From NCBI GenBank assembly GCA_900208305.1, contig OAPG01000004.1, positions 496,001 to 560,000 of the forward strand: DNA of 64,000 nt, written 5' to 3'. A program made the translations under genes and the position numbers. The DNA comes from Melanopsichium pennsylvanicum (taxonomy: Eukaryota > Basidiomycota > Ustilaginomycetes > Ustilaginales). Below the pieces are notes generated by a model. It was given only the letters and a program-made list of their open reading frames with translations, ran no database searches and was not told where the DNA came from. Positions 52,339 through 61,499 of this stretch are shown one piece after another. Numbering within the stretch: position 1 is the stretch's first letter; every line of letters begins with the position of its first letter.

Positions 52339-53283
52339 ATGGAGTTTGTCACCCAGCAATTCAACTCGACCGTGGGGTCGCTCCTCAATCCGGCCACCAC
52401 TCAATTCGCGACCGAGCTTTACAAGAACACAGATATCGCCTCTCTCAACGTATTCGAAAGGGCATGGGCCAACTGGTACCTTTACTGGGGCAATCCCGTG
52501 CTTGCCACAGGTATCATGTCGTTTGTTCTTCACGAGCTAGTCTACTTTGGCCGTGCTATTCCCTGGATCATCATCGATTCGATGCCCAGCATGCGCAAGT
52601 ACAAGCTTCAGGATGACAAGGTGCCCACCCCTGAACAGCAGTGGAAGTGCACCAAGTACGTCCTCCTCTCTCACTTTACCGTCGAATTGCCTCAGATCTG
52701 GTCGTTCCACCCCATCTGCGAGTACTTTGGCCTCGCCACCCACCAAGTTCCCTTCCCACACTGGACTAAGATCGCCTGGCAACTCGCTGCCTTCTTTGTG
52801 TTTGAGGACGCTTTCCACTATTGGGCTCACCGTGCACTTCACTGGGGTCCCCTCTACAAGCACATTCACAAGAAGCACCACGAATACTCGGCTCCCTTTG
52901 GTCTTGCGGCCGAATACGCTCATCCTCTCGAAGTCTTGATCCTCGGCATGGGTACGGTTGGTGGTCCCTTTATGCTGTGCGCTATCACCAAGGATCTACA
53001 CATTTTGACCGTCTACATTTGGATCGTGCTCCGACTGTTCCAGGCCATTGACGCTCACAGCGGATACGACTTCCCCATCTCGATGCACAACTGGATCCCC
53101 TTCTGGGCTGGTGCGGATCACCACGACTACCATCACCAGGCTTTTGTTGGCTGCTACTCGACTTCTTTCAGGTGGTGGGACAATGTTATGGGCACTGACC
53201 TCTCGTATAAGCGTGCCAGGGCTCGCCAGGCCGAGAAGAAGAGACAGGCTTTGGAGGGTGCCAACACCGCCAAAGCTCAGTGA
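52339..53283 (+). CDS. ERG25: C-4 methylsterol oxidase Erg25
   Basis: The protein has 314 residues from the ATG at 52339 (CACGATGGAG); an upstream extension of the frame lacks conservation. The three histidine boxes of the membrane di-iron hydroxylase family are complete: HRALH near residue 163, HKKHHE near 176 and HDYHH near 260. Several membrane helices are visible, including WQLAAFFVFEDAFHYWAH. Erg25 oxidises the two C-4 methyl groups of 4,4-dimethylzymosterol in ergosterol synthesis, in the ER with Erg26, Erg27 and Erg28. No KKxx retention signal is present at the C-terminus, which ends NTAKAQ. Codon use is strongly C-biased, as for a highly expressed gene. Confidence 0.96.
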   Translation: MEFVTQQFNSTVGSLLNPATTQFATELYKNTDIASLNVFERAWANWYLYWGNPVLATGIMSFVLHELVYFGRAIPWIIIDSMPSMRKYKLQDDKVPTPEQQWKCTKYVLLSHFTVELPQIWSFHPICEYFGLATHQVPFPHWTKIAWQLAAFFVFEDAFHYWAHRALHWGPLYKHIHKKHHEYSAPFGLAAEYAHPLEVLILGMGTVGGPFMLCAITKDLHILTVYIWIVLRLFQAIDAHSGYDFPISMHNWIPFWAGADHHDYHHQAFVGCYSTSFRWWDNVMGTDLSYKRARARQAEKKRQALEGANTAKAQ

Positions 53284-55081
53284 TTTGGGTTGAAGCTCTG
53301 TAGCTTACAATCGCCTGGATGATTGGGTTTGTACCAATGTTCTGTGCTCCATCCTAACCATGACGTTTGATGGAGCTGTTCAACTTGCATCAGTCATGCC
53401 ATTGGTTGTCTCGCCGATGACACAGGTTCTCGGGCAGACAAGCCAAAATTTTGTGAATAGCAGCTTGCCAGCGAGCCAGACATGCATGGCGTCCTACCAG
53501 GTCAAGCTGTTGCTTATGGTCGTGTCCGTTCCCGAATATTACTAATAATAGATCATCACTCCTAAAACGTGCTTCGATAGCGTAGGTGTCTCCTTGTGCG
53601 AATGTGTTGTTGCTGTCCAACAACAGTATTCGCTTACAGGAACTTTCGATGAGCCACATTTGACGATTAAAGAGGATATTGTTCTGACAGGAGACACAGT
53701 GCCGAGGAAGAGGAACGAAAAGGAACACACGTTTGGCGATATGGAGACGTTGCATGTCAAGCTGAAGCAGGAAAAGCGTTGACGAGGTTGGGATTGATAG
53801 CAACGGAGCCAGTCAAAGCTTCGTGACGAGGATAAACCCGAACCGACGTGCTGCAGAGGGGAGGTCTCTACAATCCGAGCCAAGATGATTTGGCCATCGA
53901 TGATTTGAACACAGTTTCTCAAAATAACTGAGCGCAAGAAGCAACATAAGTAATCCAGGATCAAGCTTAGCCTTTGGAAGAACTCAAGCAAGAAACAGCA
54001 CCACCTGCTTCCGAATGTTTGTGAGGACTGTTTCGCACGTACAGTAAATTTTACAGAACAGTTAAAGTACCTTGCAGAGCTTTCCCTTATCAGTCTCAGT
54101 CTCGTCGTCGGGTTCTGTTTAAGATGTAAGCAGACGAAAGCTACCATGGTAGACGAGCAATGATCTCAAGTTTTGGCTGCTATTAAGCAAAGCGTACCAT
54201 GTCATGTGAAGAGCTATTCAGCTTATAAGGTACAAAACACAGTACAGATAGCGCATACGGCAATGTTTCGGATGGATAGGGTTTCACGCCTTTGTGGCAC
54301 TTTAGCGTGGCTCTTGTGTTAGCTTGGCGGGGCGTCAATAAAAGTTCCCTTTTTTAATAAATAAATAAATATATCTAAATAAGGTGTGCTGCTTGTGCTG
54401 CTTGTGCGTGCGTGCATGCGTGCGTGTGAGAGCAACACACTACTTTTATACAACACAGAGTATAACTTTCTCCAGACACCGACACTCAGGCACACACACA
54501 TACACATACACCTTCTTTGTGTTACACGATTCCTCAACCTACACCCCGCTCAGGCCCTCATTCTTTCTTGCTGTGCTTCACCCTTTTACACTATCGCGTT
54601 CGCCTTTGTTCTGAGTATCAGCTCCTGAGCTGGGTTAGTGTTTGACCGTCGCTACCATTCAAATCCTCACCTCGAGAACATCTCTCGAGACGTCATATCT
54701 GCAACCAGCTACACAACCTTCTCATCTTCGACTGGACCCTTCATTACATTGATACTCGCGACACTTGCTTCAATCTGATACCATTCTTCCGACATCACGG
54801 CAACTGCTTCATTCTTCCGAACCCCGCGATCACTGCATCGCTTCTTTTCGTTTCGGCAAAAGCCTTTATTGCTTGACCTTCATATACCGCTTGCAGTTCC
54901 CTAAATTCCCCACAGCTTGACTAAATCTGGATTAACTGCTTTATAAGCACTATAACACGCACTACACTGCCCTGCATCAGCACCCTTTCTCCATCTCTTC
55001 GCCATTCACCAGCGCTACCCCATCAATCCTCCAACCATATTACCCTAAATCAGACAGCCGAAGGTGTGACATCCGTCCACG
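53284..55081. other. 1.8 kb intergenic region between ERG25 and the Msb1-domain gene
   Basis: No gene that I can support; a 201-codon minus-strand frame at 53542-54147 has Cys/Ser/Phe-rich composition typical of non-coding DNA. It holds TACAGTA followed by AAATT at 54040, an AAT/AAAT repeat at 54352-54380, a GTGC/GCGT repeat at 54403-54428 and CA repeats at 54490-54510. The last 400 bp are pyrimidine-rich, as in a long leader. Confidence 0.5.
54352..54428. repeat. Compound low-complexity repeat: (AAAT)n, spacer, (TGCG)n
   Basis: Tandem AAAT units are followed within 30 bp by TGCTTG and TGCG units. It lies midway between ERG25 and the Msb1-domain gene. Confidence 0.8.
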
Positions 55082-58000
55082 ATGCCAGGCCTCTTTTCCA
55101 GGCGGCCCAAAGCCAAAGGAACCACGCAAATGGGTTCTTCCAAAGGCTTTCCGGGCGCAGTCAGCTCGGCCGACATAGATCGACTTGGCCTTTCATCTCC
55201 AACGCCAAGCACAGCTGACGCTCACATTCTCCCCAGCGTGCCCACCAAGGATGACCTGCCTGCGCCACCGCCAAAGGACTCTTTTCCCGCCTTGCAAGCC
55301 TCACTTCTGAACAGCTCCATCAGCAGACAAACCTCTACTGCTTCCCAACCTTCAATTCAACCTTCATCCCGCAACATGAACGAATCTGGTCAGATGCAGG
55401 CTGCTCAAAGGCCATCTACCATCTCTTCGTATTCAAACAACATTGACAAGACTCATCTCAACTCGGCCTCTGCTTCGACCCTCATCGGCGCTCGTAGACC
55501 ATCACCCACACTACACACCCTTCCCTCAAACTCGCATCCAGGACGCCAGCAATTGTCATCTTCAGTCGCATACGATGCTTCGTCCTCTGTGATTGGTGCG
55601 CACACTCTCAGATCCGGCTATACTTATGGTTACACCACCGAAGGCTGGCATGCCCATCTGGAAGCTGCTCGAGTATCAACGTTGCTCGAAGCTTGCGGAG
55701 AACAAATCCGCAATCGAGGCCTGGACAATCCCCTCATTTTCTCTTCGATGGCATTAGACCTCTCCCCTACCAACGTTGCTTCTCTAATCAAACTTTTTAC
55801 CACCACTTCTGCGCGACAACAAAGGCTGCCCCAGCCATTCTTGGACGAAATCCGTTACGCAAATCCACATGATCTCGCAGCGGTCATCAAGTGGGCCTTT
55901 GCACGTATGGGCCGAGTCCTGGCCGTCCCTGTTCCCGTGCCGGGAGCAAAGAAAGGCGACGTGCAAGAGGAAATGGTCTATGTCCAGCAACGTGGCTTTC
56001 TCGATCTCGAAGCGTACAACGCGTGGCGAGAGCAGGAACGCAGGCAGCACTACCCTGCTACAGCATTCAACGACTTTCTCGCTCATCTCGGCCTTGAGAA
56101 TGCTAAATTGCTCAGCTCGCTATTTTCGCTCCTGTCTTCGACCGCAAGCTACTCGCTAAAGAACGGAATGATGCCTGCCAAGCTGAGCAAGCATTTCGGA
56201 TCCTTACTCTTCGGCTTGCCTGAAGACGAGACTTTTTCTCGCACCTACGATGCATATGTACGGGCGAGCAATGCTACAGAGCATTTGCTGTTGTCTTACA
56301 TCCGCCTCCAAGCCACTACTGCGGCATTGCCACCTCGGCTCGCCCAGCACGTCAGCGGATATCCGTCCATTCTCCCTGCTGAAATCACGCTTCCATCGGC
56401 ATCATCCAAAATGGTACCCATCACCCAAATCGAGCGCAATGTGCGCCTATACAGTACGGATCTGGTCCAAAGCGCATGTGAGATGGATCTCCCCTCCTCA
56501 TGCCCCGAATGGTCTGACTGCCTCACCACAACCGAATGTCTCGGAAAGGATCCACAACTTTCGGACAAGTTCCGCAAGTTGGTCAATCTTCGCGGAGGCG
56601 CTATTCAAGGGCGCAAATTCGGCAGAACCCAAACCGCGAACGCATCCAGCGAGAATGAAGACGATGCGGTTGCCGCCCATGGCTCGTTGGTGAGCAAAAG
56701 ATGGGATAATTTTATGACTGACGGTTTTGCCGCTCCTGATTCGTCCAAACTCACATTCGATCTGAACGAAAGTGCGCGACGAAACAGAGGGACCAAGAGG
56801 GAGACGGTTCAGTGGAATGATTTCTTCAAGGACGGATTCCGTGGCGAAGAAAGTGATAATTTGACTGATGTGCTAAGCTTCGATAACGTGCTCAAGGCTG
56901 ATGTTCAAAACTGGCCCAATGAGCGAGATCAACTGCATGCCAAGCTCAAGAGGAGTCAGGATAAGCTGCCTCCGTTTCTATACGATACCACGCCGCGCCT
57001 TCTCACTAGCCCAAGCCTCGCGGGTGCACCAGAGGGTAAAGGTGACAATCATCCGATAAGTAGGATGGACGAGATGTTTGCCGATGTCTGGGCCGACTAC
57101 CTTCTCGGTTCGGGTTGGAGCAACCGAGATGAACTCACACATCGCAACGCCAATTTTGTCATTGTCCAGTACAAATCCAGACCCAATGCGAGCACGGTTG
57201 GGTCTCAAAGTGCGGGATCGAGCCTCTCTGCGCCCACTTCGTTCCGGAAGTATGAGGGTGAGATGAAGGAAGATCGCGTCGATGCGGCTTGGTTTGTGGT
57301 GCAAGAGATCGTGCCGGCGCAGTATCGTGCGGATTTGGAAGCGGTAGGTCGAGGAGGAGGCAGAGGCAAGGCTATGTTACGGAAACTGACCATGTTCAGC
57401 ATGCGCAAGGACAAAGAGAAGAGCAATGTCTATTCCAATGGTGAAAGCAAGACTGTTGATTACTCGGATGATGTTTTCAGACCAGGCCCTGGAGGCTCGA
57501 CAAAGAGGATCTTGCTCAGTGATCAGCTGAAGAGAGTCGGTTCCACCAATGCCTCCCGCAGCTCATTGAAAAGTCTCCGATCTAGTCTGGACAAGGATGG
57601 ACCTCGTACTGCTATGTTCGTAGAGGCTGGCGAAGACCAGGAAAGCAATGGCCACGCCCAATTTCGAAGCGACGGCCATCAACAACAGCCATCTGGCAAC
57701 AAGTTGATGTCGACCTTTCGCGCCAAAAGCTTGCGGATGGTCAAGTCTGCTCGACGAGGTGCTTCAAGCGCTGCACTCAAATCTCATGCCACGGCTACTG
57801 ACGAGTTGGGCGCTCATACATCATCCACAGTCAAGTCGCAGGCTCAGCAAGGCGACGTTCTAGGAGATCGCAGCTTTACAAGTGCAGACTTCGAAACGCG
57901 CAGCGTTGCGACCGAAGAATCTTCGGAGACTGCCAGTATTTGGTCCGCCAATCGCACACCAAACCAGGTTCAAACGGGTGATCGGGCTCAGAGGCAGCCA

Positions 58001-59539
58001 GGTGGAGGTAAGGAGGATGTATGGATAGATATTCTAGTCAAAGCCAATGGGAACAGGATGGTAGGACAAGATGCGCCGGCTACGGCGATTAGAAAGGGCT
58101 CGATTGGTTTGCCCTCTTCGAAAGCTATGGACGAGACTGCTCAGCTCTCTGTAACAGATCCCGAAATGACTGGAGCAAGCACTCCTCGCACACGGCAAAT
58201 CCCCACACCTGGTTCTGATGAGACCTATGAAGCTCATCAAAGCTCGGCTCCTCGTTCGTCTACTCCTCCTTTGACGGCCAGTGTAAAGGGCATGCCCGAA
58301 ACCGACCATGTTGAGGACTTGGGCCTGACGCGCATAGCGTCGCGTTCGTCTAACGGCGAGGCGGTTGAACCCACGCCCGACGCTAGCATGCATAGTGACG
58401 TCCTCATGCGCGATGGCTCGCTTCGAGATGCCACCCCGGTTAAACGCGTCCCCGTCCCCGTTCCAGTGACCAACCTGACTTCACCCGCACCTGCGATCGA
58501 TCCGGTCGCAGCAGCCCGTGCCGCGCTCAAATCACGCAAAGAGGCTCCTCCGCGCGCACCTTCCCAGATCGACACTAAGAAGCTCGTCGAAAGTCTTCGT
58601 GCCGGTCTATCACCCATCGAGGCCGTGAGAGCGAGCAAGGAGAAATCACGCTCCGTTTCACCCTCGTCACTGTTTAAAAAGGATGCTAGTCTTGTTGATG
58701 GTGTTGGCGATACCTCTGCTAACAGTTCAGCGACGAGTATGGTGAGCGGCGAGTTTGGTCAAATCCGACTTAAATCGGATGGAGGGGAGGAGAGGAAAGT
58801 GGGGGTAAGACCGAAACAGTACAGGGATGTGTTTGCAAAGGATCCTGTGGCGGGAAGGGTGGCAGATGTGGCGTCCAAGTTTGGCGGTTGCACAACTGCC
58901 GCAGCTTCATCGAGTAGTGCCATTCCTGTGCTTAAAGGTGGTGAAAATGGTAAAGTGCAGATGGATAAACAGCTTCCCACCTCACCCGTTTCGGCATCCA
59001 CCAACAGAAATGTACAGGCTGAAGTGGGGGGCGTAATGGAAAAAGAAGTTTTCAACAACCCTAGTTCTACTCACGGTGGAACAACGGGGATTGGTAATGC
59101 TGCCATGATGATGGTGTTAGGAGATTCGATGGAATCCGCCAGAGACGCTGATGCTGATGTTGATATTGATGAGGAGGAAATTTATCCTGAAGATGCAGCG
59201 AGCAATTTTGATGCAAAAGACGCATACCAATCCTCTTGGTCCATCACCGATAGTCCTCATCGACCTCATCTTGTTTTACCCACGGATGAAGCAGGTGAAA
59301 TGATGGAAAATTTGACCTCCAACAAGGGTGGTTCTGGTTATACTTGGCGCAAGAATGTTGTTGAACAACAAAACAATGCAGTTGATGAAGAACGAGAGGG
59401 AGATATAGAGGGAGATGGAGAGGGAGGGGGAAATGGGGTACAGCCAACGAGATTTGCTCAACCTTACCAACCAGGTATGCCCTTAGACAATGTGTTGGAG
59501 GAAAGCGAAAGCGTTGTTAGTGGATCGACCAATCTTTAG
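55082..59539 (+). CDS. Msb1/Mug8-domain protein, putative polarity/cell-wall morphogenesis factor
   Basis: This is a single-exon gene of 1485 residues. After a Ser/Thr/Pro-rich N-terminus of about 175 residues comes a conserved domain from about residue 180 to 560, including YTYGYTTEGWHAHLEAARV, the ALDLSPTNVASLIKLF helix and YVQQRGFLDLEAYNAWREQ. This fits the Msb1/Mug8 domain (formerly DUF1708), a RhoGAP-like fold without clear catalytic residues. Yeast Msb1 is a scaffold linking Cdc42, Rho1 and Bem1 signals at bud sites; S. pombe Mug8 is related. A further conserved block near residues 655-780 includes DEMFADVWADYLLGSGWSNR. The remaining C-terminal half is disordered with acidic patches and many SP/TP sites. 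The local role is inferred. Confidence 0.8.
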   Translation: MPGLFSRRPKAKGTTQMGSSKGFPGAVSSADIDRLGLSSPTPSTADAHILPSVPTKDDLPAPPPKDSFPALQASLLNSSISRQTSTASQPSIQPSSRNMNESGQMQAAQRPSTISSYSNNIDKTHLNSASASTLIGARRPSPTLHTLPSNSHPGRQQLSSSVAYDASSSVIGAHTLRSGYTYGYTTEGWHAHLEAARVSTLLEACGEQIRNRGLDNPLIFSSMALDLSPTNVASLIKLFTTTSARQQRLPQPFLDEIRYANPHDLAAVIKWAFARMGRVLAVPVPVPGAKKGDVQEEMVYVQQRGFLDLEAYNAWREQERRQHYPATAFNDFLAHLGLENAKLLSSLFSLLSSTASYSLKNGMMPAKLSKHFGSLLFGLPEDETFSRTYDAYVRASNATEHLLLSYIRLQATTAALPPRLAQHVSGYPSILPAEITLPSASSKMVPITQIERNVRLYSTDLVQSACEMDLPSSCPEWSDCLTTTECLGKDPQLSDKFRKLVNLRGGAIQGRKFGRTQTANASSENEDDAVAAHGSLVSKRWDNFMTDGFAAPDSSKLTFDLNESARRNRGTKRETVQWNDFFKDGFRGEESDNLTDVLSFDNVLKADVQNWPNERDQLHAKLKRSQDKLPPFLYDTTPRLLTSPSLAGAPEGKGDNHPISRMDEMFADVWADYLLGSGWSNRDELTHRNANFVIVQYKSRPNASTVGSQSAGSSLSAPTSFRKYEGEMKEDRVDAAWFVVQEIVPAQYRADLEAVGRGGGRGKAMLRKLTMFSMRKDKEKSNVYSNGESKTVDYSDDVFRPGPGGSTKRILLSDQLKRVGSTNASRSSLKSLRSSLDKDGPRTAMFVEAGEDQESNGHAQFRSDGHQQQPSGNKLMSTFRAKSLRMVKSARRGASSAALKSHATATDELGAHTSSTVKSQAQQGDVLGDRSFTSADFETRSVATEESSETASIWSANRTPNQVQTGDRAQRQPGGGKEDVWIDILVKANGNRMVGQDAPATAIRKGSIGLPSSKAMDETAQLSVTDPEMTGASTPRTRQIPTPGSDETYEAHQSSAPRSSTPPLTASVKGMPETDHVEDLGLTRIASRSSNGEAVEPTPDASMHSDVLMRDGSLRDATPVKRVPVPVPVTNLTSPAPAIDPVAAARAALKSRKEAPPRAPSQIDTKKLVESLRAGLSPIEAVRASKEKSRSVSPSSLFKKDASLVDGVGDTSANSSATSMVSGEFGQIRLKSDGGEERKVGVRPKQYRDVFAKDPVAGRVADVASKFGGCTTAAASSSSAIPVLKGGENGKVQMDKQLPTSPVSASTNRNVQAEVGGVMEKEVFNNPSSTHGGTTGIGNAAMMMVLGDSMESARDADADVDIDEEEIYPEDAASNFDAKDAYQSSWSITDSPHRPHLVLPTDEAGEMMENLTSNKGGSGYTWRKNVVEQQNNAVDEEREGDIEGDGEGGGNGVQPTRFAQPYQPGMPLDNVLEESESVVSGSTNL

Positions 59540-59685
59540 AGATTTAATATATATTTAAATCATGTCTTCAACATGTTTGTTCACTCTTGAATCCACCAGT
59601 TTCGTTGACTTGGATCAACTCAACAACCTGTTGATCCTTGTCCTTGTACCATCTTGAGAATGTCTAATGTGACAACAATCTCCAA

Positions 59686-59782
59686 AAAATAATAATAATA
59701 ATAATTTATGGTAAGTTACAGCAGGCATGGTGAATTCAACAGTTTATTTTTATTTTTTTATTTTATTTTATTTTTTATTTTG
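59686..59782. repeat. A/T-rich simple repeats, (AAT)n and (TTTTA)n
   Basis: Two A/T arrays separated by about 35 bp lie about 150 bp after the Msb1-domain stop codon, likely at or beyond its 3' end. Confidence 0.85.
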
Positions 59783-59968
59783 GGTCCTGGCTCCTATGTG
59801 TGCATGACAAAACTTAAATGTCGAACCAAAGCCTTCAAACCCCGCTTTCTCTCCGTAGAGATTCGATTGAGATCCAATCATCCACAAACTTGGTCAAAGT
59901 GATGCAAAACATATACCAAGAATGATCACATTAGAACAACGACGAAAACCACAACCACAACAAAACCA

Positions 59969-60000
59969 ACGACGACGACGACGACGACGACGATGATGAT
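59969..60000. repeat. (GAC)n-(GAT)n microsatellite
   Basis: About eight GAC units run into GAT units directly downstream of the 3' end of the unknown protein gene. Confidence 0.9.
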
Positions 60001-60065
60001 AAAAGCAGAAGAAAAGAATCAAGTATTAGACTACGCCAAACCAGTTGATTAAACGAAAAGTGCTT

Positions 60066-61499
60066 TTATAAAAGGTGATCCGGGTGGATAAAGTCAAAGC
60101 TTCCACTCCACCTGGTGGTCTCTTGGCCGCTCTCGGCTTCCATGATGCTACCGTGATTGTGCAAGTGAAGAGCAGCTTTAGAGAGAGGCCTAGGCGAAGA
60201 AGCGCGAGGAGTCCTTGCCTCATCACTTGTATCGCTACCTCCGCCGAGCCTCAGGAAGGTATGACAAGTTAGCTCGTGATCGTGATCGTGGTCATGGACA
60301 AGGTTGAAGTAATCGTCCTCGTCCTGAGCCTCGTTCTCCACCATTTGCTGCGGTACTTTGAACGATGGCGAGGCAGAAGTGGTTTTGTATCGTGACCACT
60401 CAGCAAAGCGCTGATTGAGGGTGTCCATTTCGATATCGAAAGCGTCGGTTTCAGCAGGGGTATCGACCGACGACTTGTCCTCTTCGTCACTGCTCGATGT
60501 CTGCTCATGCGACTGCTGCTGGTCGAATGAGGGAAGGTTGACCGAGATCACCGACAGCGGCGACCGGCCCAGTTTGGGTGATGATGAAGCAGATGATCGC
60601 GATGAAGAGTGCTGGAAAGTAGGTTGATGGATGCCGGGGAGGTGCTTTGACTTCATCTTCGGTGAGCAGCTCGAGTGAGTCTTGCTGTTTCGACCGCTGG
60701 GGCGAGAGACAGCAGGAGAGCCAGAATTGGGTGAAGGTTCGGCTGGGCGAGGAGTGATGACGGTGGAGAGCTTCGTTTGGGACGACGGGCGGCTTTCACC
60801 GAGGAATTCAGGCACGGCGGGTGCAGGGACTCGGTGAACGTGTCGGTGGTTGACACCGCCGGGGGAAGGCCAACCGTACTGCCACCAAGACGAGTTGGCA
60901 GCATGGCGGTCAACGGAAGAGACGCCGAGTGCCATGATGCGTTGCTGCTCATCGTACTCTTCTTGGGTAGCGACGGGGACCGAGTAGCTGCGGATCATGC
61001 CGGCGGACTTGACAGCAGGCTGACCGCAGAGATTTGATGCTGCGGAGATATCCAATCGAAGTGTGGACTTGGGCCCGAGAGCCGAAGGTGGCTTAGCCAC
61101 CACGGCAGTTCGGCTGTGCTTCATCTGCTGCGAGTGCAGAATAAGGCTTTCAGATACACCGCGACGTGCTTGACGGCGTGAAGCAAGGGCGCTGGGGCTG
61201 ACGGGGCCACAATGTTGTCCAAGCGTGTGGTGTGGGGCGAGATTCTCGCTCTGCTCGGCATCGACCAGCTCTGTACGAAGCTTGGTAAACTTGGAGTTAG
61301 ATGCAGGAGGAAGAGGCAGCAGAGGCGAGTAGGGCAATTGAGCACCGATGCAAGTCGGAGCACCACTGGCCGTTTTAGCTCCACGAAGATGCGTACCCGA
61401 GAGCGGGTTGGCGGAAGGATCGCAAAGCGGAGCCTGTTCCGAGATGCAGCGATGGCCGAGACTTGGACGCGACATTACGGTGTATTGCGAGGCAGCCAT
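60066..61499 (-). CDS. Unknown, largely disordered protein
   Basis: The protein has 477 residues from the ATG at 61499; the frame runs 20 codons further from a TTG in poorly structured sequence. I do not recognise it. Most is Ser/Pro-rich. Two blocks look conserved-like: AANSSWWQYGWPSPGG near residues 200-215 and FDIEMDTLNQRFAEWSRYK near 375. An HDHDHDHELTCH stretch near residue 410 could bind metal but may be chance. An Asp/Glu/Ser patch precedes the second block. No membrane helix or signal peptide is visible. It may be a lineage-specific regulatory protein. The 5' flank is a long gene-free stretch. Confidence 0.7.
   Translation of the reverse strand: MAASQYTVMSRPSLGHRCISEQAPLCDPSANPLSGTHLRGAKTASGAPTCIGAQLPYSPLLPLPPASNSKFTKLRTELVDAEQSENLAPHHTLGQHCGPVSPSALASRRQARRGVSESLILHSQQMKHSRTAVVAKPPSALGPKSTLRLDISAASNLCGQPAVKSAGMIRSYSVPVATQEEYDEQQRIMALGVSSVDRHAANSSWWQYGWPSPGGVNHRHVHRVPAPAVPEFLGESRPSSQTKLSTVITPRPAEPSPNSGSPAVSRPSGRNSKTHSSCSPKMKSKHLPGIHQPTFQHSSSRSSASSSPKLGRSPLSVISVNLPSFDQQQSHEQTSSSDEEDKSSVDTPAETDAFDIEMDTLNQRFAEWSRYKTTSASPSFKVPQQMVENEAQDEDDYFNLVHDHDHDHELTCHTFLRLGGGSDTSDEARTPRASSPRPLSKAALHLHNHGSIMEAESGQETTRWSGSFDFIHPDHLL

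Larger units (their letters stand above)
59540..60065. other. Convergent 3' region rich in simple repeats
   Basis: 526 bp without a gene. It contains AAT repeats at 59686-59706, a T/A array at 59742-59782, and a GAC/GAT trinucleotide array at 59969-60000. Confidence 0.6.

Noticed and set aside
53542..54147. 201-codon minus-strand frame between ERG25 and the Msb1-domain gene
   Set aside because: Cys/Ser/Phe-rich composition, no domain pattern, and no good start context; more likely intergenic DNA.
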